Source: Lysobacterales bacterium
GTDB taxonomy: Bacteria > Pseudomonadota > Gammaproteobacteria > Xanthomonadales > SZUA-38
Assembly: GCA_030065125.1 (NCBI GenBank)
Contig: JASJDM010000003.1
Span: forward strand, 1 to 64,000
Length of the DNA stretch: 64,000 bases
Direction of reading: 5' to 3'
Shown here piece by piece: positions 16,744-26,291 of this stretch (positions are counted from its first letter, which is position 1; each line of letters begins with the position of its first letter). The position numbers and the translations under genes are program-made. The notes below the pieces were generated by a model. That model was not told the DNA's origin. It was given only the letters and a program-made list of their open reading frames with translations, and did not search any database.

Positions 16744-19700
16744 TCAGTTGGGCGGCGGGGCGCCGGTCCGGCCTGCCTGTCCCTTGGGCTTCTGGTCCTC
16801 GGGATTCACTGCCGGAGGTCCGGCCATGCGGCCCTGGTCCGGGTCGTCGGTGACATACCAGGGTTTACCGTCATCATCCAGGTACATTTTCTTCTGCTCC
16901 TCCAGGTTGAAGGGCCGCGAGCCGATGCGTCCCAGGACCGCAACCTGTCCACCGGTTTCGTCCACCGCGCGATCCCGCTCCAGGCCGCGCGAGACGGACA
17001 GGGCCGGGTCGTCGGTGGGATACCAGGCGATCAACTCGGGTTTCGGCGCCGGGCTGAACCCATAAAAATTGGGCTGCTCGTCCGGCGCGGTCATGTGGAC
17101 CACCTTGAGGCCGTTACGGCCGTCCGCCACGTAGGCGTAGAGCGATGCGTTGGTGGAGCCCAGGGCGACATCCCGGGCGTCGTTAAGCTGACCATTGGCG
17201 GTGAACATCTGGTACAGCTTCGGACGGTCGGCCCGGGTCACGTCAACAATGGCCAGACCGTCGCGGCCGGCAGCGACATAAGCGTAGGTCCGGGCCACGT
17301 GGATGCCCTGGGCATCAGCCAGGGGAATCGTTGCGGCCTCCACAACGGCCGGATTTTCCGGGTTGGTCACGTCGATCACCTGCATGCCGTTGGCAGTGGT
17401 CGCGAACAGATAGCGGAACTGCAGCTGGCTGGAACGCGGGTCGGGTACGTCGATGGTGGCGACGTGGTCCGGACTCAGCGGATCATCCATGTTGACAACG
17501 ACGATGCCCCGGGGCGTGCTGATGTAAAACCAGTAGCCCGCGATATGCAGGTGACGGGCGCCGTTCAGGACACCGCCCGGATTCCACGTCAGGGCGCGCT
17601 CCAGGAAGTTGTTACGTGGCTCCTGGTCGTGCAGCGTGTTGATATCGCTCAGGATCAGGCCTTCTTCGCTGTCGGTGATGAACATGTAGTTGTAAATCGG
17701 GTGGAACGGCTGCTCCTGATTCACCACGCGCATCAGGTCACCCTGGTTGCGTTCGGGGTGAACCGGCTGGGTGGTTGCCATGCGCACGCAGGTGGCGTTG
17801 GCGCTCTTGATCCGGGTGTTGTGACCCAGGGGAGAGAAGGGCGCGGTGATGACACGCTGGGAGAATCCCTTGTTGGCGATGGCCTGGACATCGTAGGCCT
17901 GGGTGCCTTTGGGGCCCTCGGCGGCGTACAGGTATTCACCACGCAGCTGCAGGCAGCCCACCGGTGCTCCTGAACCGTTCTTGTAGGCTTCCTTCAGCTC
18001 CCGGCCATTGGCCTCGTGCGCCTGGTACCACTTGGGATAGGCGTAACGATGCAGGTAGCTGCCGATCACCGCCTGAGGCTCTTCCCATTCAGTGACCCGG
18101 ATGCCGTTGACCTGGTCTTCGGTGCCCACCCAGGCGTTATAGCCGACAAAGTCCACAAACTTTGTGCCGTGGAGCAGCAGCTGGGCCATGATGGCGTTGT
18201 TGTCGTTCTCCTGGCTCAGGTGGCAGTCCGTGCAGGTCTTGGTCTCGGTCTTGCGCGTGGTGTGGGGGAAGTGCGGCGCAAACGCCTGGGAGCTGAACCC
18301 GGAGGCGGCGATAGGCGGCTGCTGGATGTAGATCAGCTCTCGGTTGGCGTTGCGCGACGACAGCACCAGGGCAGAGGAGGAGCGAACCGGTGCGATCTTG
18401 CCGTGCTTGATCTCGCCATGTTTGCCCAACTGGAACATCTGGTCCCTGGCCACCTGGGGATTGTAGGTGGCGTAGCTGCGGCTGTAGTCACCCTCGTAGT
18501 GATGCAGCTCCGTTTTCCAGTTGGCCTGGATAGGCAGGTGGCAGCCGCCGCAGCTGGTGGTCCAGGAGGTGTGGCAGGTGTAGCACAGCATGTTGTCGTA
18601 GCCGTGGGCCCGTTTGTCCTCGGGTACGTCCAGCCCCCATTCCATGGTGTCGGTATTGGTGGATACCAGCTTGGCCCGGGCTGATTTCTCGTTGTACTCC
18701 GGATGGCCCGGAGTGGCCGAATCCTTGATCTGGGATACCTCCCATTCGAGCCCCGGGTTGACCAGCGAGCGCTGAATCAGCTTGCCGCCCCGCCATTCGA
18801 AGCGCTTCTTGCCGTCCGGGTTGCGCTTGAGAGCCAGGTTGGTCCCCGCCGGCGGCGCCATGGTGCCGCTGGTGAGCAGGTTGGCGTACTCGTCCACCGT
18901 ACCGTGGCAGTCGATGCACTTGATCTCAACGCCGGCCATGACTTCGCCGACGATATGGCCGTTACTGTGGCCGTCCTGGTGGAAATGGCAGTCCACGCAG
19001 TGCATGCCGACGTCGGCATGGATCGAGGCCATGTGGACCGCCTTGTCCCATTTCTCCGGGTCGTTGTTGTCGACCACGTCACCCTCGGCATCCAGCAGGT
19101 TACCGACGCGGTCTCGCTTGAACACGCCGCGGAAGTTCCAGCCGTGGCCGTGGTAGTCCGCGAACTGGGTGTCCTTGAGCTTCGGATTCATCTCCGAGAC
19201 CTGCTCCAGGAATTTGACGTCCGCCCACTTGCCGCGAATGGCGGCTTCCTCGGGGTTGCGGTCCAGGATCTGGCGCTTGACGTGGTGGGGGTGGTCCTGC
19301 TGCTCCTCCGGCCACATGAAGGGTGCGTCGGACTCGTAGTCCCACATGATGAAGCCCAGGTAGGTGTTGATGAACATGTTGGGCTGGTGCATGTGGCAGA
19401 TCATGCACTGGCTGGTCGGGATGGCCCGGGTGAACTCGTGCTTCAACGGGTGGCCCGGAATATCCCTGGGGATCGTTGGATCGGCCTGCTGGCTCAAGCC
19501 CGTGTGTCCGAAGTCCTTGTACATGCCGGAGTGTTTCCACCAGCGGTCGTTGGCGTAAACCACGTGGCAGGCTGAGCAGCCGGACTGTCGAAAATCGCCG
19601 GGGTTGTCGTTGGTGCCCGGGAACCACATGTTGGGGTCGTTCAGGCGGGTCTTATGGATGTTGAGCACGGGAATGGCCACCCGGTTTCCCGTGGCTGGGC

Positions 19701-20703
19701 CGCGGTTGGACTGGCGGATATCGGGACGCCCCGGCTCTTCCAGCCGCTGCAGTTGTCCCAGGGCGTTGGGCAGACCGGTTTCCGGAAACAGGTTGACGAT
19801 GTTGCGGCCGCCCCGCTCGAATACGCGGAATACGTCTGCCGGGGGAATGGTCTGCCAGGTGGGCAGTGGTGCCAGGGACGGCAGGATGCCGCGCTTGGTC
19901 ATAGCCTCGTCCGGCTCCACCGGGTTTTTCAGGATGGCCGGCTCGCTTTCGCGGGTGTACGCCTCGCCCAGAATGTAGCGTTTGAAGGGCAGGATGCCGT
20001 TGTTGTAAGCCGCGCCGCCCCACAGCATGGCGGATGTGGCCATGATGCTGCGTTCAGCCGCCTGGATGATGGGCAGGTGGCAGGCACCGCAGGCTTCCCT
20101 GGCAATGCGCAGATCTCCGGGGTTGATGAAGCGGATGAACTCCGGTGCTTCCTTGTTGTAAATGGCGTACGCGTGGCGCGGGTTGGCGCTGGACGGATAA
20201 GAAAAAGTGTCCGGGTACTTGGGCTGCACGTGGGCCTTGTCAATGGCGGCCTGGTAGTCCTCGGCGTAGATTGGTCGATCATTGGGGTATCCGACTTTCT
20301 TCAGTTCCCAGGGGCCATGGTCGCTGCCGTGGTCATCGCCAGGGTCGTCGTGATGTTCCTCTAATTCCGGATAACCTGTTTCGTGCTTGTGCACGTGTTC
20401 GTAGCGCAGGGGTTTCTGGGGACCGCCGTCCCACCAGACCTTGGCGTCACCGCCGTGGCAGTCCACGCAGCCCAGTACCACCGCCTCCGAGGCGTGCATG
20501 GTCTTGCGGTCACTCCTGGTGTGGCACGAGACGCAGCCTTTGCTTTTGGCGTCGGCTTCTTCCCATGTCTGGAAAGCCGGCGCGTCGGGGTATTGCTTGT
20601 GCTTGATCTTGCGCGGCTTCTCACCCTCAGCAGCCAGCAGGGAGGCGCTCCAACAGATCAGCAGCAGACCGATAAGTGTTCTTTGCAGCTTCATTGTCTT
20701 CAT
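16744..20703 (-). CDS. Decaheme c-type cytochrome with C-terminal LVIVD-type propeller
   Basis: 1319 aa with an N-terminal signal peptide (cleavage near LLAAEG, residue 25). Ten CxxCH motifs are visible: CVSCH (57-61), CVDCH, CGACH, CSACH, CMICH, CVDCH, CIDCH, CYTCH, CGGCH and CTDCH. From about residue 890 there are repeated LVIVD-like blades (GLAIVDVTRADRPKL, GMQVIDVTNPENPAVV, GIVVVNMDDPLSPDHV), which form beta-propellers in other surface proteins. The N-terminal third is His/Asp-rich (EEHHDDPGDDHGSDHG) and may bind metal. It is the last gene of the cluster, 7 bp after the barrel gene. Its likely role is the terminal, outer-surface electron carrier, by analogy with porin-cytochrome conduits. 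No known reductase active-site motif (such as CxxCK) is seen. Confidence 0.85.
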   Translation of the reverse strand: MKTMKLQRTLIGLLLICWSASLLAAEGEKPRKIKHKQYPDAPAFQTWEEADAKSKGCVSCHTRSDRKTMHASEAVVLGCVDCHGGDAKVWWDGGPQKPLRYEHVHKHETGYPELEEHHDDPGDDHGSDHGPWELKKVGYPNDRPIYAEDYQAAIDKAHVQPKYPDTFSYPSSANPRHAYAIYNKEAPEFIRFINPGDLRIAREACGACHLPIIQAAERSIMATSAMLWGGAAYNNGILPFKRYILGEAYTRESEPAILKNPVEPDEAMTKRGILPSLAPLPTWQTIPPADVFRVFERGGRNIVNLFPETGLPNALGQLQRLEEPGRPDIRQSNRGPATGNRVAIPVLNIHKTRLNDPNMWFPGTNDNPGDFRQSGCSACHVVYANDRWWKHSGMYKDFGHTGLSQQADPTIPRDIPGHPLKHEFTRAIPTSQCMICHMHQPNMFINTYLGFIMWDYESDAPFMWPEEQQDHPHHVKRQILDRNPEEAAIRGKWADVKFLEQVSEMNPKLKDTQFADYHGHGWNFRGVFKRDRVGNLLDAEGDVVDNNDPEKWDKAVHMASIHADVGMHCVDCHFHQDGHSNGHIVGEVMAGVEIKCIDCHGTVDEYANLLTSGTMAPPAGTNLALKRNPDGKKRFEWRGGKLIQRSLVNPGLEWEVSQIKDSATPGHPEYNEKSARAKLVSTNTDTMEWGLDVPEDKRAHGYDNMLCYTCHTSWTTSCGGCHLPIQANWKTELHHYEGDYSRSYATYNPQVARDQMFQLGKHGEIKHGKIAPVRSSSALVLSSRNANRELIYIQQPPIAASGFSSQAFAPHFPHTTRKTETKTCTDCHLSQENDNNAIMAQLLLHGTKFVDFVGYNAWVGTEDQVNGIRVTEWEEPQAVIGSYLHRYAYPKWYQAHEANGRELKEAYKNGSGAPVGCLQLRGEYLYAAEGPKGTQAYDVQAIANKGFSQRVITAPFSPLGHNTRIKSANATCVRMATTQPVHPERNQGDLMRVVNQEQPFHPIYNYMFITDSEEGLILSDINTLHDQEPRNNFLERALTWNPGGVLNGARHLHIAGYWFYISTPRGIVVVNMDDPLSPDHVATIDVPDPRSSQLQFRYLFATTANGMQVIDVTNPENPAVVEAATIPLADAQGIHVARTYAYVAAGRDGLAIVDVTRADRPKLYQMFTANGQLNDARDVALGSTNASLYAYVADGRNGLKVVHMTAPDEQPNFYGFSPAPKPELIAWYPTDDPALSVSRGLERDRAVDETGGQVAVLGRIGSRPFNLEEQKKMYLDDDGKPWYVTDDPDQGRMAGPPAVNPEDQKPKGQAGRTGAPPPN

Positions 20704-20710
20704 TTCCCTG

Positions 20711-22522
20711 TCAGTAGTTCAGGATGATATTGGCCAGGACCGAGTAGTAATCGTCGTCGCCGTAGAGATCCTTCAGCCCCTGGCCCGGGATCATGCCGGC
20801 GGCGGACAGCCTGACCACGATGTTCTGGCTCATGAAGGGCCGCCAGATCAGTGCGGCAGAGATGTCGATGCCAATCTCATCATCGATGGGGCCCTGGTTT
20901 CGGGCCACCTCCAGGGTGGTGGTGTCATCGAACCACATGCCGTTGACGTTGAAGGACAGCCGGGTTTCCGGGGTCAGGTCCAGATCTGCGCCGACACCCA
21001 GCAGGTAGAGTCCGGGGTTGTCGAAATTGGACTGTCCCAGTTCCTTGGAAGAGCGCATGGAAGGCAGGATCGCGTTGCGGCCGGAAAGGGCCACGATGCC
21101 GCCACCGACAACCGGCATGGTCTGACGGATCCAGTAGGACGTGTCGGCGCCGGCAAATATCGGGTTTTCGAAGATGGCGTCGAAGCCGTTGGACTCGTCG
21201 TCAAATGGGTCGTCGTCGCCGCTGGCGTGCAGTGCCGATAGGCGCAGGCGTATCCAATCGAAATCGTAGCCCGCTTCAGCGGCCAGGAAGCCCGCCCTGA
21301 TGTCGGTTTCCTGGTCAACGTATGTGGCCGGGTTGACATCGCCGATGGCGTAATAGGCGGACGCCGTGAGATTCAGCCGGCCGAAGTGACCATCGCCGTT
21401 GAGCCCCAGGTAGGTAACGTCATAACCCCTGGGCTTTTCGTTTCCCAGGGATGCGGGACGGGCGATGAAACCATTTTCGTCGAAAAAGAATTCGTCCTCC
21501 CTGTTTCGGTTGTGCACGATCGTGGCCTGGGTGAAAAAGCCGAGCCTGGGCCAGTCCTGTTTGTACAGGTTGGCGATAAACACATCGTCGTCGCGAAAGC
21601 CTGCGCCAATGTCGTTGAGGCCGCTGTTGGTGTCTTTTTCCAGGCGTCGGAACCAGGCCAGGTTGTACTGGTAGACGTTGTTGTCCCGGTTGCCGAAAAG
21701 GCGTGCACCAAAATTCAGATCCTGGAACAGGAAGCCACGGAAGTCCGTGGAGAAGGGCTGGATGCCGATGCGGAAGCTGTCGAAATCGTAGCGGGTAGAG
21801 ACGTTGCGCAGGTGTTTGTCGAAAAACAGCTCCTGCACACCCATGTGGAAATCTTCCCGGGTATCTTCGTCGAACCGTGGATCAATATTGAGGAAACGCC
21901 GCTCGTCTACTTCGACCCGGTTGTACTGGAATGCCAGGGTCAGCCGGTATTCGTAGTCCGGCGGGCGGAAAACGGTATTACCCTTGTAGTAGACCACGCC
22001 AAAGATCATGTTCTCAGCGAAGATCAGCTGGTCATCGCTGCCAAAGATATCGATGGAACCCGGCTCTGTGCTGGACTGCAGGCCTACGGGCGTGGGAATG
22101 CTGCGGGGTTCGATGACGGTGTCCGAGATGGCCAGAACATTCAGGAACCAGTCGTCGTACAGCGGCTTGTCGGCTTTCCAGGTGTTGATGTTGTAGGGGT
22201 CGAACCAGCGCTGGGGCTGACCCAGTGTCTCCATGATGCGCCAGCGGTCGGGTACCGGGACGTAGTAGTCCCCCACGTTGCCGGCTGCCACCGGCTGAAT
22301 ACGGGCGGGATCGATCTCCGGTTCCGCGGCCCGTTCCGGCGGTGGTTTGCCGGGACGTCGCCGGTCGGCCTTGCGCCGCAGGCTGTCCTGGGCCGTCGCC
22401 ACCGTTCGCGAAAGCAGGGTCACGGCGTCGGTGAGGCCGTCGGCCCGGGCCACGGGGCTGATGCCCAGCAGGCTGACCAGGGCGGCACTGAATGCGGTTG
22501 TCAGTACGATGCGATGTTTCAT
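20711..22522 (-). CDS. Outer-membrane beta-barrel protein of the cytochrome cluster
   Basis: 603 aa. The signal peptide ends near VARADG. A Lys/Arg/Pro-rich linker (residues 45-70) follows, then alternating amphipathic strands with many Asp, Tyr and Trp, ending ILNY with a terminal aromatic residue as in BAM substrates. No heme motif is present. Its ATG follows directly on the TAA of the GlcG-domain gene (TAAATG). Between two cytochrome genes, a porin sheath for a multiheme wire is the natural inference. The barrel family is unclear to me; strand count would need structure prediction. Confidence 0.75.
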   Translation of the reverse strand: MKHRIVLTTAFSAALVSLLGISPVARADGLTDAVTLLSRTVATAQDSLRRKADRRRPGKPPPERAAEPEIDPARIQPVAAGNVGDYYVPVPDRWRIMETLGQPQRWFDPYNINTWKADKPLYDDWFLNVLAISDTVIEPRSIPTPVGLQSSTEPGSIDIFGSDDQLIFAENMIFGVVYYKGNTVFRPPDYEYRLTLAFQYNRVEVDERRFLNIDPRFDEDTREDFHMGVQELFFDKHLRNVSTRYDFDSFRIGIQPFSTDFRGFLFQDLNFGARLFGNRDNNVYQYNLAWFRRLEKDTNSGLNDIGAGFRDDDVFIANLYKQDWPRLGFFTQATIVHNRNREDEFFFDENGFIARPASLGNEKPRGYDVTYLGLNGDGHFGRLNLTASAYYAIGDVNPATYVDQETDIRAGFLAAEAGYDFDWIRLRLSALHASGDDDPFDDESNGFDAIFENPIFAGADTSYWIRQTMPVVGGGIVALSGRNAILPSMRSSKELGQSNFDNPGLYLLGVGADLDLTPETRLSFNVNGMWFDDTTTLEVARNQGPIDDEIGIDISAALIWRPFMSQNIVVRLSAAGMIPGQGLKDLYGDDDYYSVLANIILNY

Positions 22523-24481
22523 TTACTTGCCCTCGCAAACGTTCTGTTCGTCGCTGTCCAGGAACGGCGACTGTGGGCACTGGATGTAGCGCAGCCGCAC
22601 ACCCTGGGGTGTCAGCTGGTCGGCCCGGATGGCGGGGTCCGCGTTGTTGATGCTGCCGAGGATTTCGCCGGCGTTGTGCAGGCCCAGGAACGAAATCATG
22701 TCGTCCTGATCGATGCCGTCACCGGACACGCCGATGCCGCCCACCAGGGTGCCGCCGCGGTAAATCGGCACACTGCCGGGGAAGATCTGGATGCCGTTGC
22801 CCAGTCGGTTCAGGTTGGTGCAGTTCGGGGGGACGTCTTCGGCCGCGGCCCCGAGGACGAACAGCACGTGGCCGATGATGCTGTTGTAAACCAGGTCCAG
22901 TTGGAGGCCGACGTTGAACGGGCTCCACCGGTCAAAAGGTTTGCTGAATGGCCCGGGATTGGTGCCGACGGCACCGTCGGGGAAAAACGGCCGGGACAGG
23001 TTGCCGCCGGAGCGATCGGCAAAAGCGAAAGCGCCATCGTCCAGGGCTGTATTGCTGCCCAGGAATGCCTGGGTGTCATCCACGTATTGCCCGATGCGGA
23101 TGGTCTCGATCACTGCGCTGCCGTCGGAGTTGATGTAGTTGGCATCCGCGGCGGAACGCAGGTCGTTGCCGGCGAAAGCGCCAGAATAGAAAGAGGCGGT
23201 GCGCGCCTTCTGCAGCGACACGTCCAGCCCGAAAATCGGCGCGTCGCGGGTGCGCGCGATGGCCAGGATGGTGCCGTTGGTATCCACCACGGAAATGGAG
23301 ACCCGGGCCTGGGAGCCCACTGGACGGCGAATCTGCGCCCGGGCCGCATTGGCAATCTTCAGTGCCTCCTGAACCAGAACCCGTACCTCGTTTTCGGTCA
23401 GCGCGTTCGCGCCGTCGGTGCCGGCAATGGGCCTGAACCTTTCGTTACCGTCGGCATCCACCAGCACAAAGGCGTCCAGCCCCGGGTAGTCCAGCTGGTC
23501 CGGTTGAACCCCGGAGCCCGCAAAGCCGAAGGCGGTGCCCCCCTGCACCATGCCGTCAAAGTACCCGGTCAGGGGAACCATCTGGCCCAATGCACCGTCG
23601 ATGCTGGAGAACGGCGCGGCGCCGCCCGGGTCGGTGGCCAGGTCAGACGGGAGGGCGTCGGAAAACCGGAAAGTCTTGCCGTCGACCGTGATGCGATCGG
23701 CCTTGCGGTCATTGGGTGACGCGAATCCGAAAGAGCCGGCCACGGCAATCAGTTCGTCCGGCGCCAGGTCCTTATCGCTGACGACGGGGTCCAGGGTGTA
23801 GAGGCCGTCGGATTCAATACCGATACCGCCAACCGGCACGCCATCGATGTAAAGCGGCATACCACCCGGATCCGCTGACAGCCCCAGGGGAGAGCGCTTG
23901 GGTCCGGCGTCAACCGCGCCGGTGAATCGCAGGCTGAAGTCGGAGCAGGGCAGCTGGCTGAACTGGACACCGAACAGCGGGCCGCCGGGCTGCCCGATTT
24001 CGCCGGGGTTGAAATGCTCCTGGACGATCTGGCTGGCTGTTCGCGTGGTAAAGCCGTTTCCTTCCGAGGACAGATAAGCGCCGGTGACGGCCTTGGCCAC
24101 CGCTGACATGGTGCTGGGAATGACCGCAATTTCCTCCAGCCCGCCGATGGCCCCTTTGCCTGATCGGATTGTGGTTGAGCCCGGTGCCCCGTTCATCTGG
24201 AACAGGCCGAGCACGTTGCCCACGCGGTCCACCACGGCTATGGTGGCCGGCATGCCCTGGGCATTGGCTTCGGCTGCGGCCTGGGCAATCACCTGCTGCA
24301 CGTTTGCGGCGCTGAGTCGAGAATTGGCAGTGGCGCAGGAGCCGTCGCAGCCCTGGTCGGCATTGGTCGTTGGTGGTTCCGCTGTGCCCGGCTGCTCGCT
24401 GCGGCTGCCGCCGCCACAGCCGGCCGCAATGCTGATCATTGCGACCAGCAGCGCCCTGGCGCTATGCCTCAAAACGCTCAT
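22523..24481 (-). CDS. Lipoprotein with two GlcG/HbpS-like (DUF336) domains
   Basis: About 652 aa from ATG 24481, preceded by AAAGGGGAAG. The lipobox is IAAGC (residue 22 of that start). Two heme-binding GlcG/HbpS-like regions are visible. The first begins near LSAANVQQVIAQAAAEANA with ATIAVVDRVGNVLGLF. The second begins near LTENEVRVLVQEALKIAN with VSISVVDTNGTILAIAR. Both contain the family pattern GIVPIYRGGTLVGGIGVSG or close variants. Single-domain relatives of about 140 aa bind heme in HbpS. A tandem, lipid-anchored version inside a cytochrome cluster suggests heme delivery or a structural partner of the barrel; this is inference. Confidence 0.75.
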   Translation of the reverse strand: MSVLRHSARALLVAMISIAAGCGGGSRSEQPGTAEPPTTNADQGCDGSCATANSRLSAANVQQVIAQAAAEANAQGMPATIAVVDRVGNVLGLFQMNGAPGSTTIRSGKGAIGGLEEIAVIPSTMSAVAKAVTGAYLSSEGNGFTTRTASQIVQEHFNPGEIGQPGGPLFGVQFSQLPCSDFSLRFTGAVDAGPKRSPLGLSADPGGMPLYIDGVPVGGIGIESDGLYTLDPVVSDKDLAPDELIAVAGSFGFASPNDRKADRITVDGKTFRFSDALPSDLATDPGGAAPFSSIDGALGQMVPLTGYFDGMVQGGTAFGFAGSGVQPDQLDYPGLDAFVLVDADGNERFRPIAGTDGANALTENEVRVLVQEALKIANAARAQIRRPVGSQARVSISVVDTNGTILAIARTRDAPIFGLDVSLQKARTASFYSGAFAGNDLRSAADANYINSDGSAVIETIRIGQYVDDTQAFLGSNTALDDGAFAFADRSGGNLSRPFFPDGAVGTNPGPFSKPFDRWSPFNVGLQLDLVYNSIIGHVLFVLGAAAEDVPPNCTNLNRLGNGIQIFPGSVPIYRGGTLVGGIGVSGDGIDQDDMISFLGLHNAGEILGSINNADPAIRADQLTPQGVRLRYIQCPQSPFLDSDEQNVCEGK

Positions 24482-24578
24482 CGACTTCCCCTTTATCTCC
24501 CCAGAAACGGCGCCATCAGCCGTCCCGGAACTGGTGTGGTGTCCCATGAATAAGTTGCATTTCAGAGCCGCCAACACA

Positions 24579-26279
24579 CTAGTTCTGGCCGGAACCGGAG
24601 GCTCCCGCCAGGTTTAACTCGTCATATATATGATAGCCGTGACAACTGGTGCAGGTAGACGCCACTTTGCCTTTTTCGTGTTCCCCGCCATGGCATTGCC
24701 GGCAATTGTCGATGCCCGGGATCAGTACATCGTCACTGGAGCTGGATTGCGGAACGTCGTAATGACAGCCACCGCAGGGCATGGTGGTGTGGGATGCGTG
24801 GGTAAACTCCGCTTTGGCGAACCACACGCCGGCGACCCGTACGGGCTGCACTTTCCAGGTCAGTGAATCGCCCGAGCCTTCCCGGTCGACCCGGTGGCAG
24901 ACCGAGCAGGCCTGGCCTTCAAACAGGTCTTCTCCGACCCGGCGTGACTTGCTGCGCGCCCAGGACAGCGCTTCGTCCCTCTCGGCGCGGCTCAGGCGAG
25001 TGCCGGGGCGCCGCCGCTGCCGGACCACCGTCGGGGCGGTCACGTCGCTGTAACCTCCCATCAGGGCCCGGTTGGCGTAGTACTCTTCCAGCATGAACAG
25101 CACCTCGGCCACCTTGCCGTGGGGTACCTGGCGGTCCGGTTCCTGGGCTTCGAAACCCAGGGTATGGCATTCCTGGCACATGGGCTCGTATTCCACCTGC
25201 AGCATTTTGCCGCCCCCCGGCTCGGGCTGATGACAGGAGCCGCAGTCCAGCACCCGCCGCCCGCTGGGTGCATTGATGCCCTCGGGATTCATGTGCACAT
25301 CGTGGGGAAACTTCAGGTTGGAATCCTCGGACAGGGTGTCGCTGTCCAGGGGCTCCCGGCGGGGCAGGTAATTGCCCATGCCGTCCCAGCCAGCCAGTTC
25401 CACCTTGAACTGGGCGTGGTCATGAGTGAAGTCCGACGCGTTCGCCAGCACCGTTCGTTGCCCGGTGGTCTGGTCCAGGTCCTGGTGGCAGCTGTCGCAG
25501 AAACGCTGGTCATGGGATATCAGCCCGTCCAGGCCATTGTGGTCCTTGTGGCAGCTGGCGCAGCGGGTCTCCGTCAGCTCCGGCAGCTCGAAGAACACCG
25601 GGTCGGCGTGGGCCGGGGTGGTGGCATGGCAGGCAGTGCAGCTTTCATCCCGGACCATCTGGAATGGTTTGACATGACAGGTTGAGCAGTCTTCGCCAAA
25701 GAAATGGTGGGCTGCCTGCAGGGTGCCGCTGATCCACTGGCCGTCGCTGGGCACCACCGGTGTTGCCCGCAGTTTGTCCTGGAGTCCCGGCACGTAATGG
25801 CCGGCCACCGGCAGCCCCAGCCCGATGCCTGTGGCCAGCAGGAACAGGGTCCAGGACACGCTGCGCTTGGCCAGCCAGGTGCCTTTGAGTGAGAACGGGC
25901 GGTCGGCGAACTTGGCGGCCTTGGATTCGGTGGCCGCCTCGGCCTCGCTGATTTCCACCGCTGCGTCGAAGCCCTGGGGTGGTTTGATGACTCGAATCAG
26001 CTGCCCGCCGATTTCAATGCGTGATCCAATGCCGGCACCGGCGGCCTGCTGCAGTTTGCCGTCCACCCGGACCCCTGCAGCGATCAGCGACTCCACCCGA
26101 AAGCGGGCGCCCTTGAGCGGGACAATGCGGGCATGTTCCAGGGCGACCCGCAAGTCGGACAGGAACACGCCCTGGCCGGCGGCCCGACCGATGGTCAGGG
26201 ACTCGCCGCCGTACACCTCGTCGGTGTGGGCGACCGCGCCTTTTTTCTTACGGGTAATGGTTCTGACTAGCCAGCGCAT
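24579..26279 (-). CDS. Inner-membrane decaheme cytochrome with N-terminal FHA-like domain
   Basis: 566 aa. Residues 15-100 follow an FHA fold pattern: LTIGRAAGQGVFLSD, then LEHARI, then GVRVDG and IEIGGQLIRV. One TM helix lies near residues 143-165 (WTLFLLATGIGLGLPVAG). The periplasmic part has ten CxxCH motifs: CSTCH, CTACH, CASCH, CDSCH, CGSCH, CQECH, CSVCH, CGGCH, CRQCH and CTSCH. The FHA part would be cytoplasmic and could read phospho-threonine signals, although the usual Ser before His is replaced (ALEH). It starts 12 bp after the cytochrome b gene. Probable role: relay from the membrane b-type cytochrome to periplasmic and outer carriers. Confidence 0.82.
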   Translation of the reverse strand: MRWLVRTITRKKKGAVAHTDEVYGGESLTIGRAAGQGVFLSDLRVALEHARIVPLKGARFRVESLIAAGVRVDGKLQQAAGAGIGSRIEIGGQLIRVIKPPQGFDAAVEISEAEAATESKAAKFADRPFSLKGTWLAKRSVSWTLFLLATGIGLGLPVAGHYVPGLQDKLRATPVVPSDGQWISGTLQAAHHFFGEDCSTCHVKPFQMVRDESCTACHATTPAHADPVFFELPELTETRCASCHKDHNGLDGLISHDQRFCDSCHQDLDQTTGQRTVLANASDFTHDHAQFKVELAGWDGMGNYLPRREPLDSDTLSEDSNLKFPHDVHMNPEGINAPSGRRVLDCGSCHQPEPGGGKMLQVEYEPMCQECHTLGFEAQEPDRQVPHGKVAEVLFMLEEYYANRALMGGYSDVTAPTVVRQRRRPGTRLSRAERDEALSWARSKSRRVGEDLFEGQACSVCHRVDREGSGDSLTWKVQPVRVAGVWFAKAEFTHASHTTMPCGGCHYDVPQSSSSDDVLIPGIDNCRQCHGGEHEKGKVASTCTSCHGYHIYDELNLAGASGSGQN

Positions 26280-26291
26280 GGTTCGCGTTCC

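Noticed and set aside
16342..17973. 543-codon plus-strand frame across the SDR and cytochrome genes
   Set aside because: Antisense shadow of two well-supported genes, with a composition typical of reversed coding sequence.
16744..20703. Known multiheme nitrite, tetrathionate or hydroxylamine enzyme
   Set aside because: All ten motifs are plain CxxCH. No CxxCK heme, no hydroxylamine-oxidoreductase crosslink Tyr pattern and no NrfA-like layout were seen.
21386..23719. 777-codon plus-strand frame opposite the barrel and GlcG genes
   Set aside because: It spans two real genes on the other strand, has no domain, and runs through the TAAATG junction.
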